The notes below the pieces were generated by a model that worked only from the letters and a program-made list of their open reading frames with translations, ran no database searches and was not told the DNA's origin. Shown here in pieces: positions 7,112-15,715 of a stretch of DNA of 64,000 nt (positions within the stretch are counted from its first letter, which is position 1; each line of letters starts with the position of its first letter). Source of the stretch: Hyphomicrobiales bacterium (GTDB lineage Bacteria; Pseudomonadota; Alphaproteobacteria; Rhizobiales; Xanthobacteraceae); assembly GCA_021730985.1 (NCBI GenBank), contig JAKFYI010000021.1, positions 1 through 64,000 on the forward strand, read 5' to 3'. Made by a program: the position numbers and the translations under genes.

Positions 7112-8005
7112 CTACGGCACACACCCCGTCGGCAGCTTCGCCGCATATTCGGCAATCCGGCCCGGCGTCGTCACCCACACCTTGTCGAATCCCGGATGCT
7201 GCATCAGCGTTTGCAGGGCTTGCCGCATGTGCACGAGCCGGAACGGCTGACCCGTGCAGAACGTGTGCAGCGAGATGCCCAACACGAGGGACTGTTTCTC
7301 CGAATGCCGCAGCATTTCCTCGAACTGATCGAGGATCATGCGATGGAAGTCCGTCGCGGGCTGGGCACGGTTGAGCATCGTCGGCGTGTCGTTGAGCTCG
7401 ACCGGATAGGGCACCGACATGATGCGGCCCGCGCGCGTTTTCATCCAGAACGGCTGATCGTCGGCCGGCCAATCCATCAGAAACGTATAGCCGTTCTCCT
7501 GCAGCAGATCGGGAGTGACGGCCGTTTCTGAAATCCACGGACCCATCCAACCATACGGACGCCGCCCGCAACTCTCGGCCAGCGTCTTGGTCGCGTGCGC
7601 GATCATTGCGGCCTCGGCCGCTTCATCCATGTCGGACTGGCGTTCGGAGTTCGTGTAGCCGTGGCCGATCACCTCGTCGTTACGCTTACGAATGCGCGCG
7701 GCGATCTGCGGCATCTCTTCACAGACGGACGCATTGATCAGATGGCACATCGGCCACTTCAATTCGTCCATCATATCGAAAATGCGCCAGATGCCGACCC
7801 GCAGGCCGTAGTCGCGCCAGCCAAAATTGCGAACATCGGGCTGCGGGCCAGGCGCCGTCGGCGTATGGCCAAGGCCTTCGCCAAAACTGAAGTGCTCGAC
7901 ATTCAGCGCGCAATAGAAAGCGATGCGCTTGCCGTCCGGCCATGTGAAGTCCTGCCGCTCGGTGATCGGCGAATAGGCGTAGCGATTGTGCTTTTTCAGT
8001 TTCAT
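7112..8005 (-). CDS. Polysaccharide deacetylase family protein (NodB fold, PuuE/allantoinase-like)
   Basis: The 297-residue protein has the NodB-homology pattern of the cytoplasmic PuuE-like branch: WPDGKRIAFYCALNVEHFSFGEG at the N-terminus, RVGIWRIFDMMDE, EVIGHGYTNSERQSDMDEAAE (metal-ligand His region near 113), RPYGWMGPWISETAVTPDLL, and a late ISLHTFCTGQPFR containing the second His. It has no signal peptide. Members of this branch hydrolyse amide or cyclic ureide bonds (allantoinase-like) rather than chitin. It is monocistronic by its neighbours. Substrate unknown. Confidence 0.8.
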   Translation of the reverse strand: MKLKKHNRYAYSPITERQDFTWPDGKRIAFYCALNVEHFSFGEGLGHTPTAPGPQPDVRNFGWRDYGLRVGIWRIFDMMDELKWPMCHLINASVCEEMPQIAARIRKRNDEVIGHGYTNSERQSDMDEAAEAAMIAHATKTLAESCGRRPYGWMGPWISETAVTPDLLQENGYTFLMDWPADDQPFWMKTRAGRIMSVPYPVELNDTPTMLNRAQPATDFHRMILDQFEEMLRHSEKQSLVLGISLHTFCTGQPFRLVHMRQALQTLMQHPGFDKVWVTTPGRIAEYAAKLPTGCVP

Positions 8006-8051
8006 GGCGTTGCCTCGCGAATCTTGCGAGTCTGCCGCAACAAACTCTGCC

Positions 8052-8163
8052 TGTCATGCCCGCGAAAGCGGGCATCCAGTACGCCGCAGCGATGCGAGCA
8101 GGCGTGGTGCCCGTTTCAAGAGGCAGTGAGTACTGGATCGCCCGCTTTCGCGGGCGATGACAG
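8052..8163. repeat. Dispersed palindromic repeat, family B, copy 1
   Basis: TGTCATGCCCGCGAAAGCGG and, at the other end, CCGCTTTCGCGGGCGATGAC frame a roughly 110-bp unit. Each arm is itself a hairpin (CCCGC-GAAA-GCGGG), followed by CCAGTA and its complement TACTGG. Related copies are at 17199, 19373, 27308, 29500 and 57773. Confidence 0.9.
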
Positions 8164-8197
8164 CAGAGTGTGGAGCGAGCGTGGCGTGAATGCCGCC

Positions 8198-9691
8198 CTA
8201 CGCATTCCGCACGGTGCTGGCCGCGCCCGTGCCCGCGATCTTGCCGAACACCGCGCCCGACATCAGGCCCGAGCCGCCCGGATAGTTGAAATAGAAGATG
8301 CCGCCGACCAGTTCGCCTGCCGCGTAAAGGCCCGGGATCGGGTTCATGTCGCTGTCGATCACCTGGCCGGTGTCGGGGTCGATGCGCACGCCGCCGAACG
8401 AGAACGACACGCCGCAACCGACCTGATACGCCTCGAACGGCGGCTCCTCGATGGTGTTGGCCCAGTTCGACTTGTTGAAGTCGAGGCCCACTGTGCCGCG
8501 GCCGTCCTTGACGTTCGGGTTGAACGGCACGTCCTTCTTCACCGCCGCGTTGTACTTCTTGATCTCGTCGAGGAAGGCCTCCGCGTTGACGCCCTCCAGC
8601 TTGTGGGCGAACTCCTCGATGGTGTTGGCCGACACCTTGCTGACACGCTTGATGCGGTATTCCGCGCGCAGCATCGGCACGATCTTTCCATCGAACACCT
8701 GGTAGGCGAAGTTATTCGGCTGCTTCAGCACCACGGCGCCGTACTTGGCGTAGGTGTAGTTGCGGAAGTCGGCGCCCTCATCGACGAAGCGCCGGCCGGT
8801 GGCGTTGATCAGAATGCCCCACGGATAGCTGTGCTTCTGGAAGTTGTCGCCAACCGAGAGGTCGCCGAACTCCGGCGCGTTGTAATCCCACTGCACCGCG
8901 TGCGAGCCGGACCAGTTGCCGAACGACGAGGCGCCGATCGCCAGCGCCATGTTGATGCCGTCGCCGGTGTTGTAGGGCGTGCCGCGCACCTTTGCGAGCT
9001 CCCAGCCGGGACCGAGGTACTTGGTGCGCATCTCCGCGCTCGACTCAAAGCCGCCGCAGGCGATCACCACCGACTTGCACTTGATCTCTTCGATCGCGCC
9101 GTTGACCTTCACCTTGACGCCGCGCACGACGTTGCCGTCGTAGATCAGCTCGACGGCGCGGGTGCCGTAAACGATGTCGATGCCCTGCTTCTCGGCGAGC
9201 TTGAGGTGCTGCTCGACCAGGCCCGGGCCGCCGCCCTTGGACTCCACCGTGAGGCCGCCCCAGAATTTGAACTTGCCGTCGATCAAATAGGCTTGCCGGC
9301 CCCAGATCGGATCGAATTTCATGCCCTTGGAATGCAGCCAGCGCATCGCGTCGCGCGAGCGGCCAACCAGACGGTCACAGAGATCGCCGTCGGTGCGGTA
9401 GTTGGTGATGCGGAACATGTCGTCGTAGAACTGATCCTGCGTGTAGGTGCCGAAGTCGGAACGGTCGATCTCGGCCGCGGTCAGGTCCGGCATGATGGCC
9501 TTGAGGTCATCGACGCCGTCATAGACGCAGCGGAACGCGCCCGCGGTGAAGCGCGAATTGCCGCCCATCAGCTCCTTTGGCGCGCGCTCGACCATCAGCA
9601 CGCTGGCGCCGTTTTCGCGCGCCGCCAGCGCCGCGCAGAACGCCGCATTGCCGGCGCCGACCACAACCACATCCCACTGCTTCCCAGCCAC
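8198..9691 (-). CDS. tcuA: FAD-dependent tricarballylate dehydrogenase-like oxidoreductase (TcuA-like)
   Basis: The 497-residue flavoprotein belongs to the fumarate-reductase/succinate-dehydrogenase-like FAD family. It starts with the dinucleotide fold WDVVVVGAGNAAFCAALAA, then GGNSRFTAGAFRC, and ends with the conserved PIPGLYAAGELVGGIFYFN and GSGLMSGAVFGKIAG segment. This order matches TcuA, which oxidises tricarballylate to cis-aconitate. GTG 9691 is chosen because GGAGGA lies 6 nt upstream. However, the frame is open without a stop through the upstream TauE/SafE gene to 10579. The neighbouring transporter and LysR gene suggest a small organic-acid catabolic unit. Confidence 0.85.
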   Translation of the reverse strand: MAGKQWDVVVVGAGNAAFCAALAARENGASVLMVERAPKELMGGNSRFTAGAFRCVYDGVDDLKAIMPDLTAAEIDRSDFGTYTQDQFYDDMFRITNYRTDGDLCDRLVGRSRDAMRWLHSKGMKFDPIWGRQAYLIDGKFKFWGGLTVESKGGGPGLVEQHLKLAEKQGIDIVYGTRAVELIYDGNVVRGVKVKVNGAIEEIKCKSVVIACGGFESSAEMRTKYLGPGWELAKVRGTPYNTGDGINMALAIGASSFGNWSGSHAVQWDYNAPEFGDLSVGDNFQKHSYPWGILINATGRRFVDEGADFRNYTYAKYGAVVLKQPNNFAYQVFDGKIVPMLRAEYRIKRVSKVSANTIEEFAHKLEGVNAEAFLDEIKKYNAAVKKDVPFNPNVKDGRGTVGLDFNKSNWANTIEEPPFEAYQVGCGVSFSFGGVRIDPDTGQVIDSDMNPIPGLYAAGELVGGIFYFNYPGGSGLMSGAVFGKIAGTGAASTVRNA

Positions 9692-10579
9692 TGCCGTTCC
9701 TCCGAGCCGTATCGTTTTGCCTGCTCCGTGCGGGCGTTGAATCCTTGGGCTTTCATCGAATTCCGCTCCGCCCCTGTCAAGGGCAACCCCGCGGCGGCTT
9801 CCATGCAGGGATGACGGGCTTACCAGCGCGAGCATCGGCACAATGAGCAAGAGGTAGGCGGCGTGCGCGACGTAGTAGCTCGCAATCGCCGTGATGATCC
9901 GGTTGGCCCAGGCGCGGAACTGCTTGTCGCTCATGGCCGCCAGCACCCGCGCCGCCAGCGTGGTGCCCAGCATCGAGCAGGCGATGGCGAGCACGGCAAC
10001 GACAGGATCGAGTGTCGCGGCCTGGTCGATCAGCGCGCCGAAGTAGATCAGCTTCGCCGCATGGCCGAAGATCTGGCACACCGCCTTGGTGGCGACGATC
10101 TCGCGGCGGTCGAGCTTGCCGCCCAGGAAATAGGTGTCGATCAGCGGGCCGGCCACACCGGTCAGCAGGATCAGCGACATGCAGAGCGAGCCGTACAGCG
10201 TGCCCTGCAGCGGGCTTTCCGGATTGGGCCGCAGGCTATCCGGCACCAGACGGACCATGAACGGGGTGACGCCGAGCAGTAGCAGCGCCAGCGGAGTCGG
10301 CGGCACGTAGCGGGTGAACGACCACAGCAGCAAAGCGAGCGCGCAGCCGGACAAATAGAACGCGACCGCATTCCAGCGGACGTGCCGCCACCACAGCAGC
10401 CCGCGCCAGCCGTTGGAGGCAAGCTGGGTGACGCCGTGCAGCAGCATCGCCTCGGGCAACGGCAGCAGCGCGAGCAGCACGCCGACCAGGATCAGCCCGC
10501 CGGCCATGCCGAAGATACCGGAGAGAAACGAGGTGCCGACCATCGTCAGGCACAACCCGGCGACGAGAAATGCGCTCAT
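9692..10579 (-). CDS. TauE/SafE family sulfite/organo-anion exporter, no stop before the next gene
   Basis: This is the 296-residue N-terminal part of a 793-codon open frame. Residues 1-251 form a TauE/SafE membrane protein: MSAFLVAGLCLTMVGTSFLS..GIFGMAGGLILVG, and repeated helices up to YLLLIVPMLALV. The family normally ends about here. The frame instead continues through a low-complexity linker (SPSSLHGSRRG...) directly into the TcuA-like protein. The DNA at 9800-9820 (TGCAGGGATGACGGG) looks like the end of a family-B repeat. A repeat insertion or deletion may therefore have removed the stop. The start ATG 10579 lies divergent to the LysR gene. Confidence 0.75.
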
Positions 10580-10733
10580 GGTTTCTCCAGGCCAATGTGA
10601 TGCGCCCGGCGCTGGCGCGCCTCAAACTGAGTTTCCCAGGGCTCAGCATCAGCTTTTCTATCGGTCTGTTTGGAAAATTTGCTGGAATGCGGTAAGTTCA
10701 AGGCCTTAGCTGAAGTTTTCCTGGCGGTGACGA

Positions 10734-11666
10734 ATGAGAAAGCTTCCGTTTCTCAACGGCATCAAGGCGTTCGAGGCGGCCGCGCGCGCCGGCAGTTTCG
10801 CGAAAGCCGCGGACGAGTTGCACGTCACGCCGGCCGCGATCAGCCGGATGGTGCAGTTGCTTGAGCAGCGGCTCGGCGTGGCGCTGTTCGAGCGCAAGGC
10901 GAACCGGCTCACTCTGACCGCTCCGGGGCGCAGCTATCAGACCGGGCTGACGCAGCTATTCGATCAGCTTGCAAGTCTGACCGCGCACGTCACCGCGATG
11001 GGCGGATCGCGGGTGCTGACGGTCGGCGTGGGCCCAACCTTTGCCGCGCGCTGGCTCATTCCGCGGCTCGCCGACCTGCAGCGCCGCGCGCCGGACATCG
11101 AGGTGCGGTTTGCCACCGGCGGCGCGACCGTGGACTACAACGACGACTGGACCTGCGGGATCCGGCTCGGCACCGGCGAGTGGCCGGGCTTCATCACCGA
11201 ACGGCTGTTTGCCGCCGACCTCACGCCGGTGTGCTCGCGCGATACCGCGCGGCGTCTCAAGACGCCGGAGGATTTGCGCGGCGTCCCGCTGCTGCGGGTC
11301 GCCCACGCCGATCAGGATTGGCCGAACTGGTTCAAGGCGGCGGGGCTCGCCAAAATGCGGCCCAAGGGGCCCGAGTTCGAATACTACGGCCAGGCGTTGC
11401 AGGCCGCAGCCGACGGCATCGGGGTTGCGATGGGCGTCCACCCGTATCTCGACGACGACCTGCGGTCGCGCCGGCTGGTCGCGCCGTTTCCGCAATCGGT
11501 GTCGAAGGGCGAGCAGTGGTATCTGATCTGCCGCGAAGCCCGCAGGAACGAGCCGGCCTTCCAGGCGTTCCGCGCCTGGGTTATCGGCGCCGCGCGCGCC
11601 GCCGAAGACGGACGCCGCGCGCTCGATTCCGGCAGGACCGCGGCTAGACCGGCCGCTCGCCCTTGA
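10734..11666 (+). CDS. LysR-type transcriptional regulator, GcvA-like
   Basis: The 310-residue regulator has an N-terminal winged helix-turn-helix (about 6-65) with the GcvA-type signature NGIKAFEAAARAGSFAKAAD and ALFERKANRLTLT. A two-lobed effector domain starts near 92 (LTVGVGPTFAARWLIPRL). It is divergent from the TauE/TcuA-like genes with a 154-bp shared promoter region, the classic arrangement for a regulator of its neighbour. It overlaps the convergent dioxygenase by 23 bp. The effector is unknown. The last 35 residues are Ala/Arg-rich and probably disordered. Confidence 0.9.
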   Translation: MRKLPFLNGIKAFEAAARAGSFAKAADELHVTPAAISRMVQLLEQRLGVALFERKANRLTLTAPGRSYQTGLTQLFDQLASLTAHVTAMGGSRVLTVGVGPTFAARWLIPRLADLQRRAPDIEVRFATGGATVDYNDDWTCGIRLGTGEWPGFITERLFAADLTPVCSRDTARRLKTPEDLRGVPLLRVAHADQDWPNWFKAAGLAKMRPKGPEFEYYGQALQAAADGIGVAMGVHPYLDDDLRSRRLVAPFPQSVSKGEQWYLICREARRNEPAFQAFRAWVIGAARAAEDGRRALDSGRTAARPAARP

Positions 11667-12498
11667 GCATCAGGCGATACAGGTAGCGCACCTCGGCAAC
11701 CGGATAGTCGCCGTTCGCCTTGTGCAGCAGGCAGCGGTTGTCCCAGATCACCACGTCGCCGGAATGCCACTTGTGGCGATACTGGAATTTCTCCTGCGTT
11801 GCATGTTCCAGCAGTTCATCGAGCAACGGCAGCGCCTCCTGCTCCGACAGTCCGACGATCTCCTCGATGCGGATCGGATTGATGTAGATCGCCTTGCGGC
11901 CGCTGCGCGGGTGGGTTCGCACCAGCGGATGCAGCACCGCGCCGGTCTCGATCTTCTTTTTCTCGCCCGGCAGCTTGGGAAGTTTTCGCTGGCTGTATTT
12001 GCTCTGGTAGACGTGCTTGGCCTGCAAGCCGCCGATGCGCTTCTTGGTCGTCTCCGGCAGCGCGTCGTAGGCCTCGACCATGTTGACGAACTGCGTGTCG
12101 CCGCCGGTGTTCGGAAGTTTCACGGCGTGCAAAGCCGTCGCCTTCGGCGGGACCTCGTCGTTCGAGTGATCGGTGTGATAGCCCTCGCCCGGGATGAAGA
12201 CCTTGCCGTCTTCGGTCTTGTCCTGGTTGGAGATGTAGTGGATGGCGGGACACTCCGGCAGCGCGAAGCGCGAATTGTGCTGCGGGAAGATATCGCCGAA
12301 GACCTTCATCGCCTCCAGAAACTGCGGCGCGGAGAGCGTCTGGCCGCGGATCGCGAGCACGGAATGGTCGATGAACGCCTGATCGAGTCCGGCGCGCGTC
12401 GTCTCGTCGATCGGCCTGCTCAGATCGATGCCGTGAATTTCCGCGCCGGTGTGCGCGGACAGCGGCTTGACCGAAAACGAAAATGCGGCCTGGTCCAT
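11644..12498 (-). CDS. TauD/TfdA family Fe(II)/2-oxoglutarate-dependent dioxygenase
   Basis: The 284-residue enzyme shows the iron facial triad: HTD at 108-110 (H108, D110) and distal H259 in NRCLLHKA. The 2-oxoglutarate arginine is in EVRYLYR (R271 or R275). The start matches family members (VKPLSAHTGAEIHGIDLSRP). It would hydroxylate a taurine-, alpha-ketoglutarate-dependent herbicide- or similar small substrate with CO2 and succinate release. The 3' end overlaps the LysR gene in antisense by 23 bp, which may add mutual interference. It lies beside a TauE/SafE transporter gene, but a taurine role is not shown. Confidence 0.9.
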   Translation of the reverse strand: MDQAAFSFSVKPLSAHTGAEIHGIDLSRPIDETTRAGLDQAFIDHSVLAIRGQTLSAPQFLEAMKVFGDIFPQHNSRFALPECPAIHYISNQDKTEDGKVFIPGEGYHTDHSNDEVPPKATALHAVKLPNTGGDTQFVNMVEAYDALPETTKKRIGGLQAKHVYQSKYSQRKLPKLPGEKKKIETGAVLHPLVRTHPRSGRKAIYINPIRIEEIVGLSEQEALPLLDELLEHATQEKFQYRHKWHSGDVVIWDNRCLLHKANGDYPVAEVRYLYRLMLKGERPV

Positions 12499-12580
12499 GG
12501 AGCGCGCTCCCCGATCTTTATGGTTGATCGGAGATTAGCACCGGCCATGGAGCGGCGAAACAAATTGCGCGAGGTTCCCT

Positions 12581-12598
12581 CATGCCGAAAACGGCATG
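12581..12598. terminator. Short hairpin between genes, terminator or repeat remnant
   Basis: CATGCCG-AAAA-CGGCATG is a perfect 7-bp stem with an A4 loop. It lies between the dioxygenase promoter side and a small secreted protein. There is no U-run, and the sequence (TCATGCC..GGCATGACA) resembles a collapsed family-B repeat, so a repeat relic is as likely as a terminator. Confidence 0.4.
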
Positions 12599-12636
12599 AC
12601 AGCCGCCCGCCGGAGCAGGCGGCGCGTGGTAGCCGT

Positions 12637-12891
12637 CTAGCGGGACTTCGCGCCCATCGGCTGGTAGCCCGCGCCACCCATCGGCTGGTACGACGGCTTC
12701 GGCTGATAGCGCGTGGTGATGGTTCCGCCGCCTTGGCCGTCGCGCACGATGGTCGAGGTCGCCGTGCCCTTGTCGTTGGTCGCGGTGACGGCGCTGCGAT
12801 CCGGGCTGATCTTGACGATGGTCTGGGCCTGCGCCGGCACGCAAAGCATCGCCAGCAAAGCCATCGCGTTCAACATTTTCACAACATGCAC
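12637..12891 (-). CDS. Small secreted protein, function unknown
   Basis: The 84-residue product has a signal peptide (MHVVKMLNAMALLAMLCVPA, cleaved near AQAQ). A mature domain of about 60 residues follows, Thr/Ser-rich with the pattern TIVRDGQGGGTITTRYQP and two YQPMG repeats at the C-terminus. It is probably periplasmic. No enzymatic residues are evident and no family is recognised. Confidence 0.65.
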   Translation of the reverse strand: MHVVKMLNAMALLAMLCVPAQAQTIVKISPDRSAVTATNDKGTATSTIVRDGQGGGTITTRYQPKPSYQPMGGAGYQPMGAKSR

Positions 12892-13035
12892 TCCCGATTT
12901 TTTCCGGAGAGTGCTGCGCGGACGTTGCGCGACCGTTAATCCGCTCGCGGAAATCCAGTGTCATTGCGTTAAGAACCATCGGGGCTCGTAGCACCCAGCG
13001 GCCCCCGACGCCGCGCGCCGGCACGAACCCGCCAA

Positions 13036-13401
13036 TCACGCGCGCTGGGCAATCCAGTTACCGGAGCAGCGCGCTTTCCCGGAATAGCCGGACCAGCGGC
13101 CATGGCCCGCGTTTCGGGACATCCGGCCCGTGCCTGAAGCATGCTTGTCGTGCACGGTCACCGAGGCGCGAACCGCCCCTCCCCGTGCGACGCGCCCTCT
13201 GAACTTGACCAGGTTCGGGTGGCTGACGATGCCGTTCCGGACCTGGACATTGAAGTGATAGCTCGGGTCGCAACCGCCGCGCTGGGTCAGAAAGGTCAAG
13301 CTCCACCAGCCGTCGTAGGCGGTGGTTGCCGCAGCGCGGTCGGCGGCAACCGTGCTCATGGCAAATGCAAGAATGCCGATACGGGCAATTGTACGAAACA
13401 T
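13036..13401 (-). CDS. Small secreted protein of Bradyrhizobium-type, function unknown
   Basis: The 121-residue protein has a signal peptide (MFRTIARIGILAFAMSTVAA) and a compact mature domain: YDGWWSLTFLTQRGGCDPSY, then a beta-rich KFRGRVARGGAVRASVTVHD and a Gly/Arg-rich SGYSGKARCSGNWIAQR. The two cysteines probably form a disulfide. ATG 13401 begins the signal peptide; upstream in-frame codons give unrelated sequence. This pattern is, from memory, common as a hypothetical in Bradyrhizobium genomes. No function known. Confidence 0.7.
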   Translation of the reverse strand: MFRTIARIGILAFAMSTVAADRAAATTAYDGWWSLTFLTQRGGCDPSYHFNVQVRNGIVSHPNLVKFRGRVARGGAVRASVTVHDKHASGTGRMSRNAGHGRWSGYSGKARCSGNWIAQRA

Positions 13402-13589
13402 GATCAATCCCCCAACCTGACGAGCGTCAGACTGAAGCATCATAGTATGACACGCGTGCCCGGGCAGCCTCCCCGTTTCGCGGGGCCTATGCCCCGAGAG
13501 CACGCAGGAGCCGCCAAACGAACGAAAACATGGTCAGCCGCGACTACTCTTAAGAACGTCCATGCGTGCTGGACCAACCGAAGAGCGTC

Positions 13590-14570
13590 TTATTCGATCA
13601 CGTCGTCGGCGCGGCCGAGCAGGGTCAGCGGCACATTGAGGCCGAGCACCTTCGCCGCCTTGAGATTGACGACGATCTCCAGCTTGGTCGGCTGCTCGAC
13701 GGGCAAGTCGGCCGGCTTGGCGCCCTTGAAAATCTTGTCGACGTAGGTTGCGGCGCGGCGATAGAGATCGGGATAGTGCGCCGCGTATGAGATCAGGCCG
13801 CCTGCGTCCACGTACTCGCGCGTGGCGTAGATTGTCGGCAGCTTGTGCTTTGCGGCCAGCTCGGCAACTTGCGCCCGGCTTGCCAGCACCACCGTATCGT
13901 TGCCCACGGTCAGGGCGTCGATGCGCTTGGCAATCATCGCGTCGAACGACGGCGCGATGTCTTCCGGCTTCCTGACGTCGAACATCATTGGCTCCAGGCC
14001 GAGTGCCTGCGCGCCGAGCTTGGCCTCGTCCCATTGCGCCGGCACGCTGCTGTTGCTCATGTTGCCAACGTAACCGAACCGGCGAATATTCGGCGCTAGC
14101 TCCTTCAACAGTTCGATGCGCTTTTGCGAAAGCTGAGTCACGAAGGAGCTCAGCCCGGTGACGTTGCCGCCAGGCCGCGACAGGCTTTCCACCAGGCCTG
14201 CCTCGACCGGTTCGGCGACCGCTGACATGACGATAGGCGTTTCCGCCATCGCGCGCTTGGCGGCCAAGACCAGCGGCGTCCCCCGTGCGACGATGGCGTC
14301 GCAGCGCAAGCGGATCAGCTCGGCCACCAGCGCCGGCAGCCGCTCGGGCCGTCCCTCGGGCGAACGGTAGTCGATTGCAAGGTTCTGCCCCTCGATATAG
14401 CCGAGCGCGCGCATACCGGCGCGGAAGGCATCGATGTTCTTGCCGTTGAGTGCCGCCGGGGCACTGTCCAGCACGCCGACGCGCCAGACCTTGCCGCTCT
14501 GCTGCGCGCGCGCGGCGAACGGCAGCGCCGCCGCGCCGGTCGCCCATGCGATGAACTCGCGCCGCTTCAT
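13590..14570 (-). CDS. TrpX/DUF534-type ABC substrate-binding protein
   Basis: The 326-residue protein begins with a Tat-like leader (KRREFIAWATGAAALPFAAR). It has the periplasmic-binding fold of the ABC sugar/aromatic amino acid family (PF04392 type): RVGVLDSAP at the start of lobe 1, GLVESLSRPGGNVTGLSS in the middle, and the C-terminal signature KADLPVEQPTKLEIVVNLKAAK. It shares the same architecture and ending (DVIE) with its upstream neighbour. The two overlap by 4 nt (14567-14570), a coupled tandem duplication. No ABC permease or ATPase is nearby, so it is an orphan receptor. Confidence 0.88.
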   Translation of the reverse strand: MKRREFIAWATGAAALPFAARAQQSGKVWRVGVLDSAPAALNGKNIDAFRAGMRALGYIEGQNLAIDYRSPEGRPERLPALVAELIRLRCDAIVARGTPLVLAAKRAMAETPIVMSAVAEPVEAGLVESLSRPGGNVTGLSSFVTQLSQKRIELLKELAPNIRRFGYVGNMSNSSVPAQWDEAKLGAQALGLEPMMFDVRKPEDIAPSFDAMIAKRIDALTVGNDTVVLASRAQVAELAAKHKLPTIYATREYVDAGGLISYAAHYPDLYRRAATYVDKIFKGAKPADLPVEQPTKLEIVVNLKAAKVLGLNVPLTLLGRADDVIE

Positions 14571-15541
14571 TCGATCACCTCGTCGGCGAGCAATTGCATC
14601 GAGTTCGGCACCGTGAGCCCAAGCGCCTTGGCGGTCTTGAGATTGATGACCAACTCGAACTTGGTCGCCAGCTCGACCGGGAGATCGGCGGGCTTCGCAC
14701 CTTTGAGAACCCGGCCAACGTAAATGCCGGCACGGCGGTAGCCGTCGGTCTGGCTTGCCCCGTAGCTCATCAGGCCGCCGTCGTCGGCGTACTCGCGATT
14801 GACATAGCTCGCCGGCAGCGCGTGGCGCGCCGCCAGCGCGACGAGCTGCCGGCGCCGGTTGTTGAAGGTCGGACCGCCGCCGACCAGCAGAGCGCCGGCG
14901 CGTGCCTGCACCATGGCCGCGAAGGCGGCATCGAACTCACCCTCGCTTGTGGCTTTCACGATCAGGATTTTCTGCCCGGTGGCCCGACCCGCGGCCTCCG
15001 CGTCCTTCGCCACGATTTCGATTTCCGGATAATTCGAGTCCAGCAACACGGCGACGATGTTGGCCTTGGGAGCCAGGTCGTGGAGCAGTCCCAGCCGCTT
15101 GGCCATCAAATCCGAAACCGTAAAAACGACACCCGTGACGTTACCGCTCGGCCGGTTGAGGCTGGCGACGAGGCCGAGTCTGATCGGATCGCTGCCCGAG
15201 GCGAACACCAGCGGGACCGTCGTGGTGACTTTCATAGCCACTTGCGCCGCAAGAGTATTGACGACGATCACGCCCACCTGGCGCTGAACCAGATCGGCCA
15301 CCATCGCCGGAAGACGGTCGAGCCGGTCATCGGCCCAGCGGTATTCGACGGCGACGTTTTGGCCTTCGATGTATCCGGCTTCGGCCAAGCCCTTGCGGAA
15401 TGCGGCGACCAGGTGCGCGGAGTTGGCAGCCGACGTGCTGCGGAGAAAACCGACCACCGGCATGGCTTGTTGCTGCGCGTGCGCCGCGAAAGGCAGCGCC
15501 GCCGCGCCTGCTGCAAGTGCAATGAACTCGCGCCGCTTCAT
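14567..15541 (-). CDS. TrpX/DUF534-type ABC substrate-binding protein (tandem paralog)
   Basis: The 324-residue protein parallels its neighbour: twin-Arg leader KRREFIALAAGAAALPFAAH, then MPVVGFLRSTSAANSA, SLNRPSGNVTGVVFTVSDLM, ADDGGLMSYGA, and the C-terminal PADLPVELATKFELVINLKT. ATG 15541 is chosen because it precedes the leader exactly as in the paralog. The frame stays open further upstream only because it runs antisense to the UbiD gene. It is transcribed divergently from that UbiD gene, so both may share regulation. Confidence 0.88.
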   Translation of the reverse strand: MKRREFIALAAGAAALPFAAHAQQQAMPVVGFLRSTSAANSAHLVAAFRKGLAEAGYIEGQNVAVEYRWADDRLDRLPAMVADLVQRQVGVIVVNTLAAQVAMKVTTTVPLVFASGSDPIRLGLVASLNRPSGNVTGVVFTVSDLMAKRLGLLHDLAPKANIVAVLLDSNYPEIEIVAKDAEAAGRATGQKILIVKATSEGEFDAAFAAMVQARAGALLVGGGPTFNNRRRQLVALAARHALPASYVNREYADDGGLMSYGASQTDGYRRAGIYVGRVLKGAKPADLPVELATKFELVINLKTAKALGLTVPNSMQLLADEVIE

Positions 15542-15715
15542 CCGCTTTCCCCGACCAAACGATCTCGCTGAAAGCCGCGCCACATCGCCACATATAGCAT
15601 AGGGCGCCGCGGCCGTGTGCGCCTTGGGCGCGCTTCTTTCCTCGTTGGCCTTGATCGACAACGTCCTCAACTTGCGAGTAAAATCGCACGTCCCGCGCAT
15701 CCAGGAGTCCTGCCC

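Noticed and set aside
7595-9814. 739-codon plus-strand open frame
   Set aside because: It lies antisense to the deacetylase and TcuA-like genes, has His/Arg/Ala-rich shadow composition and no domain.
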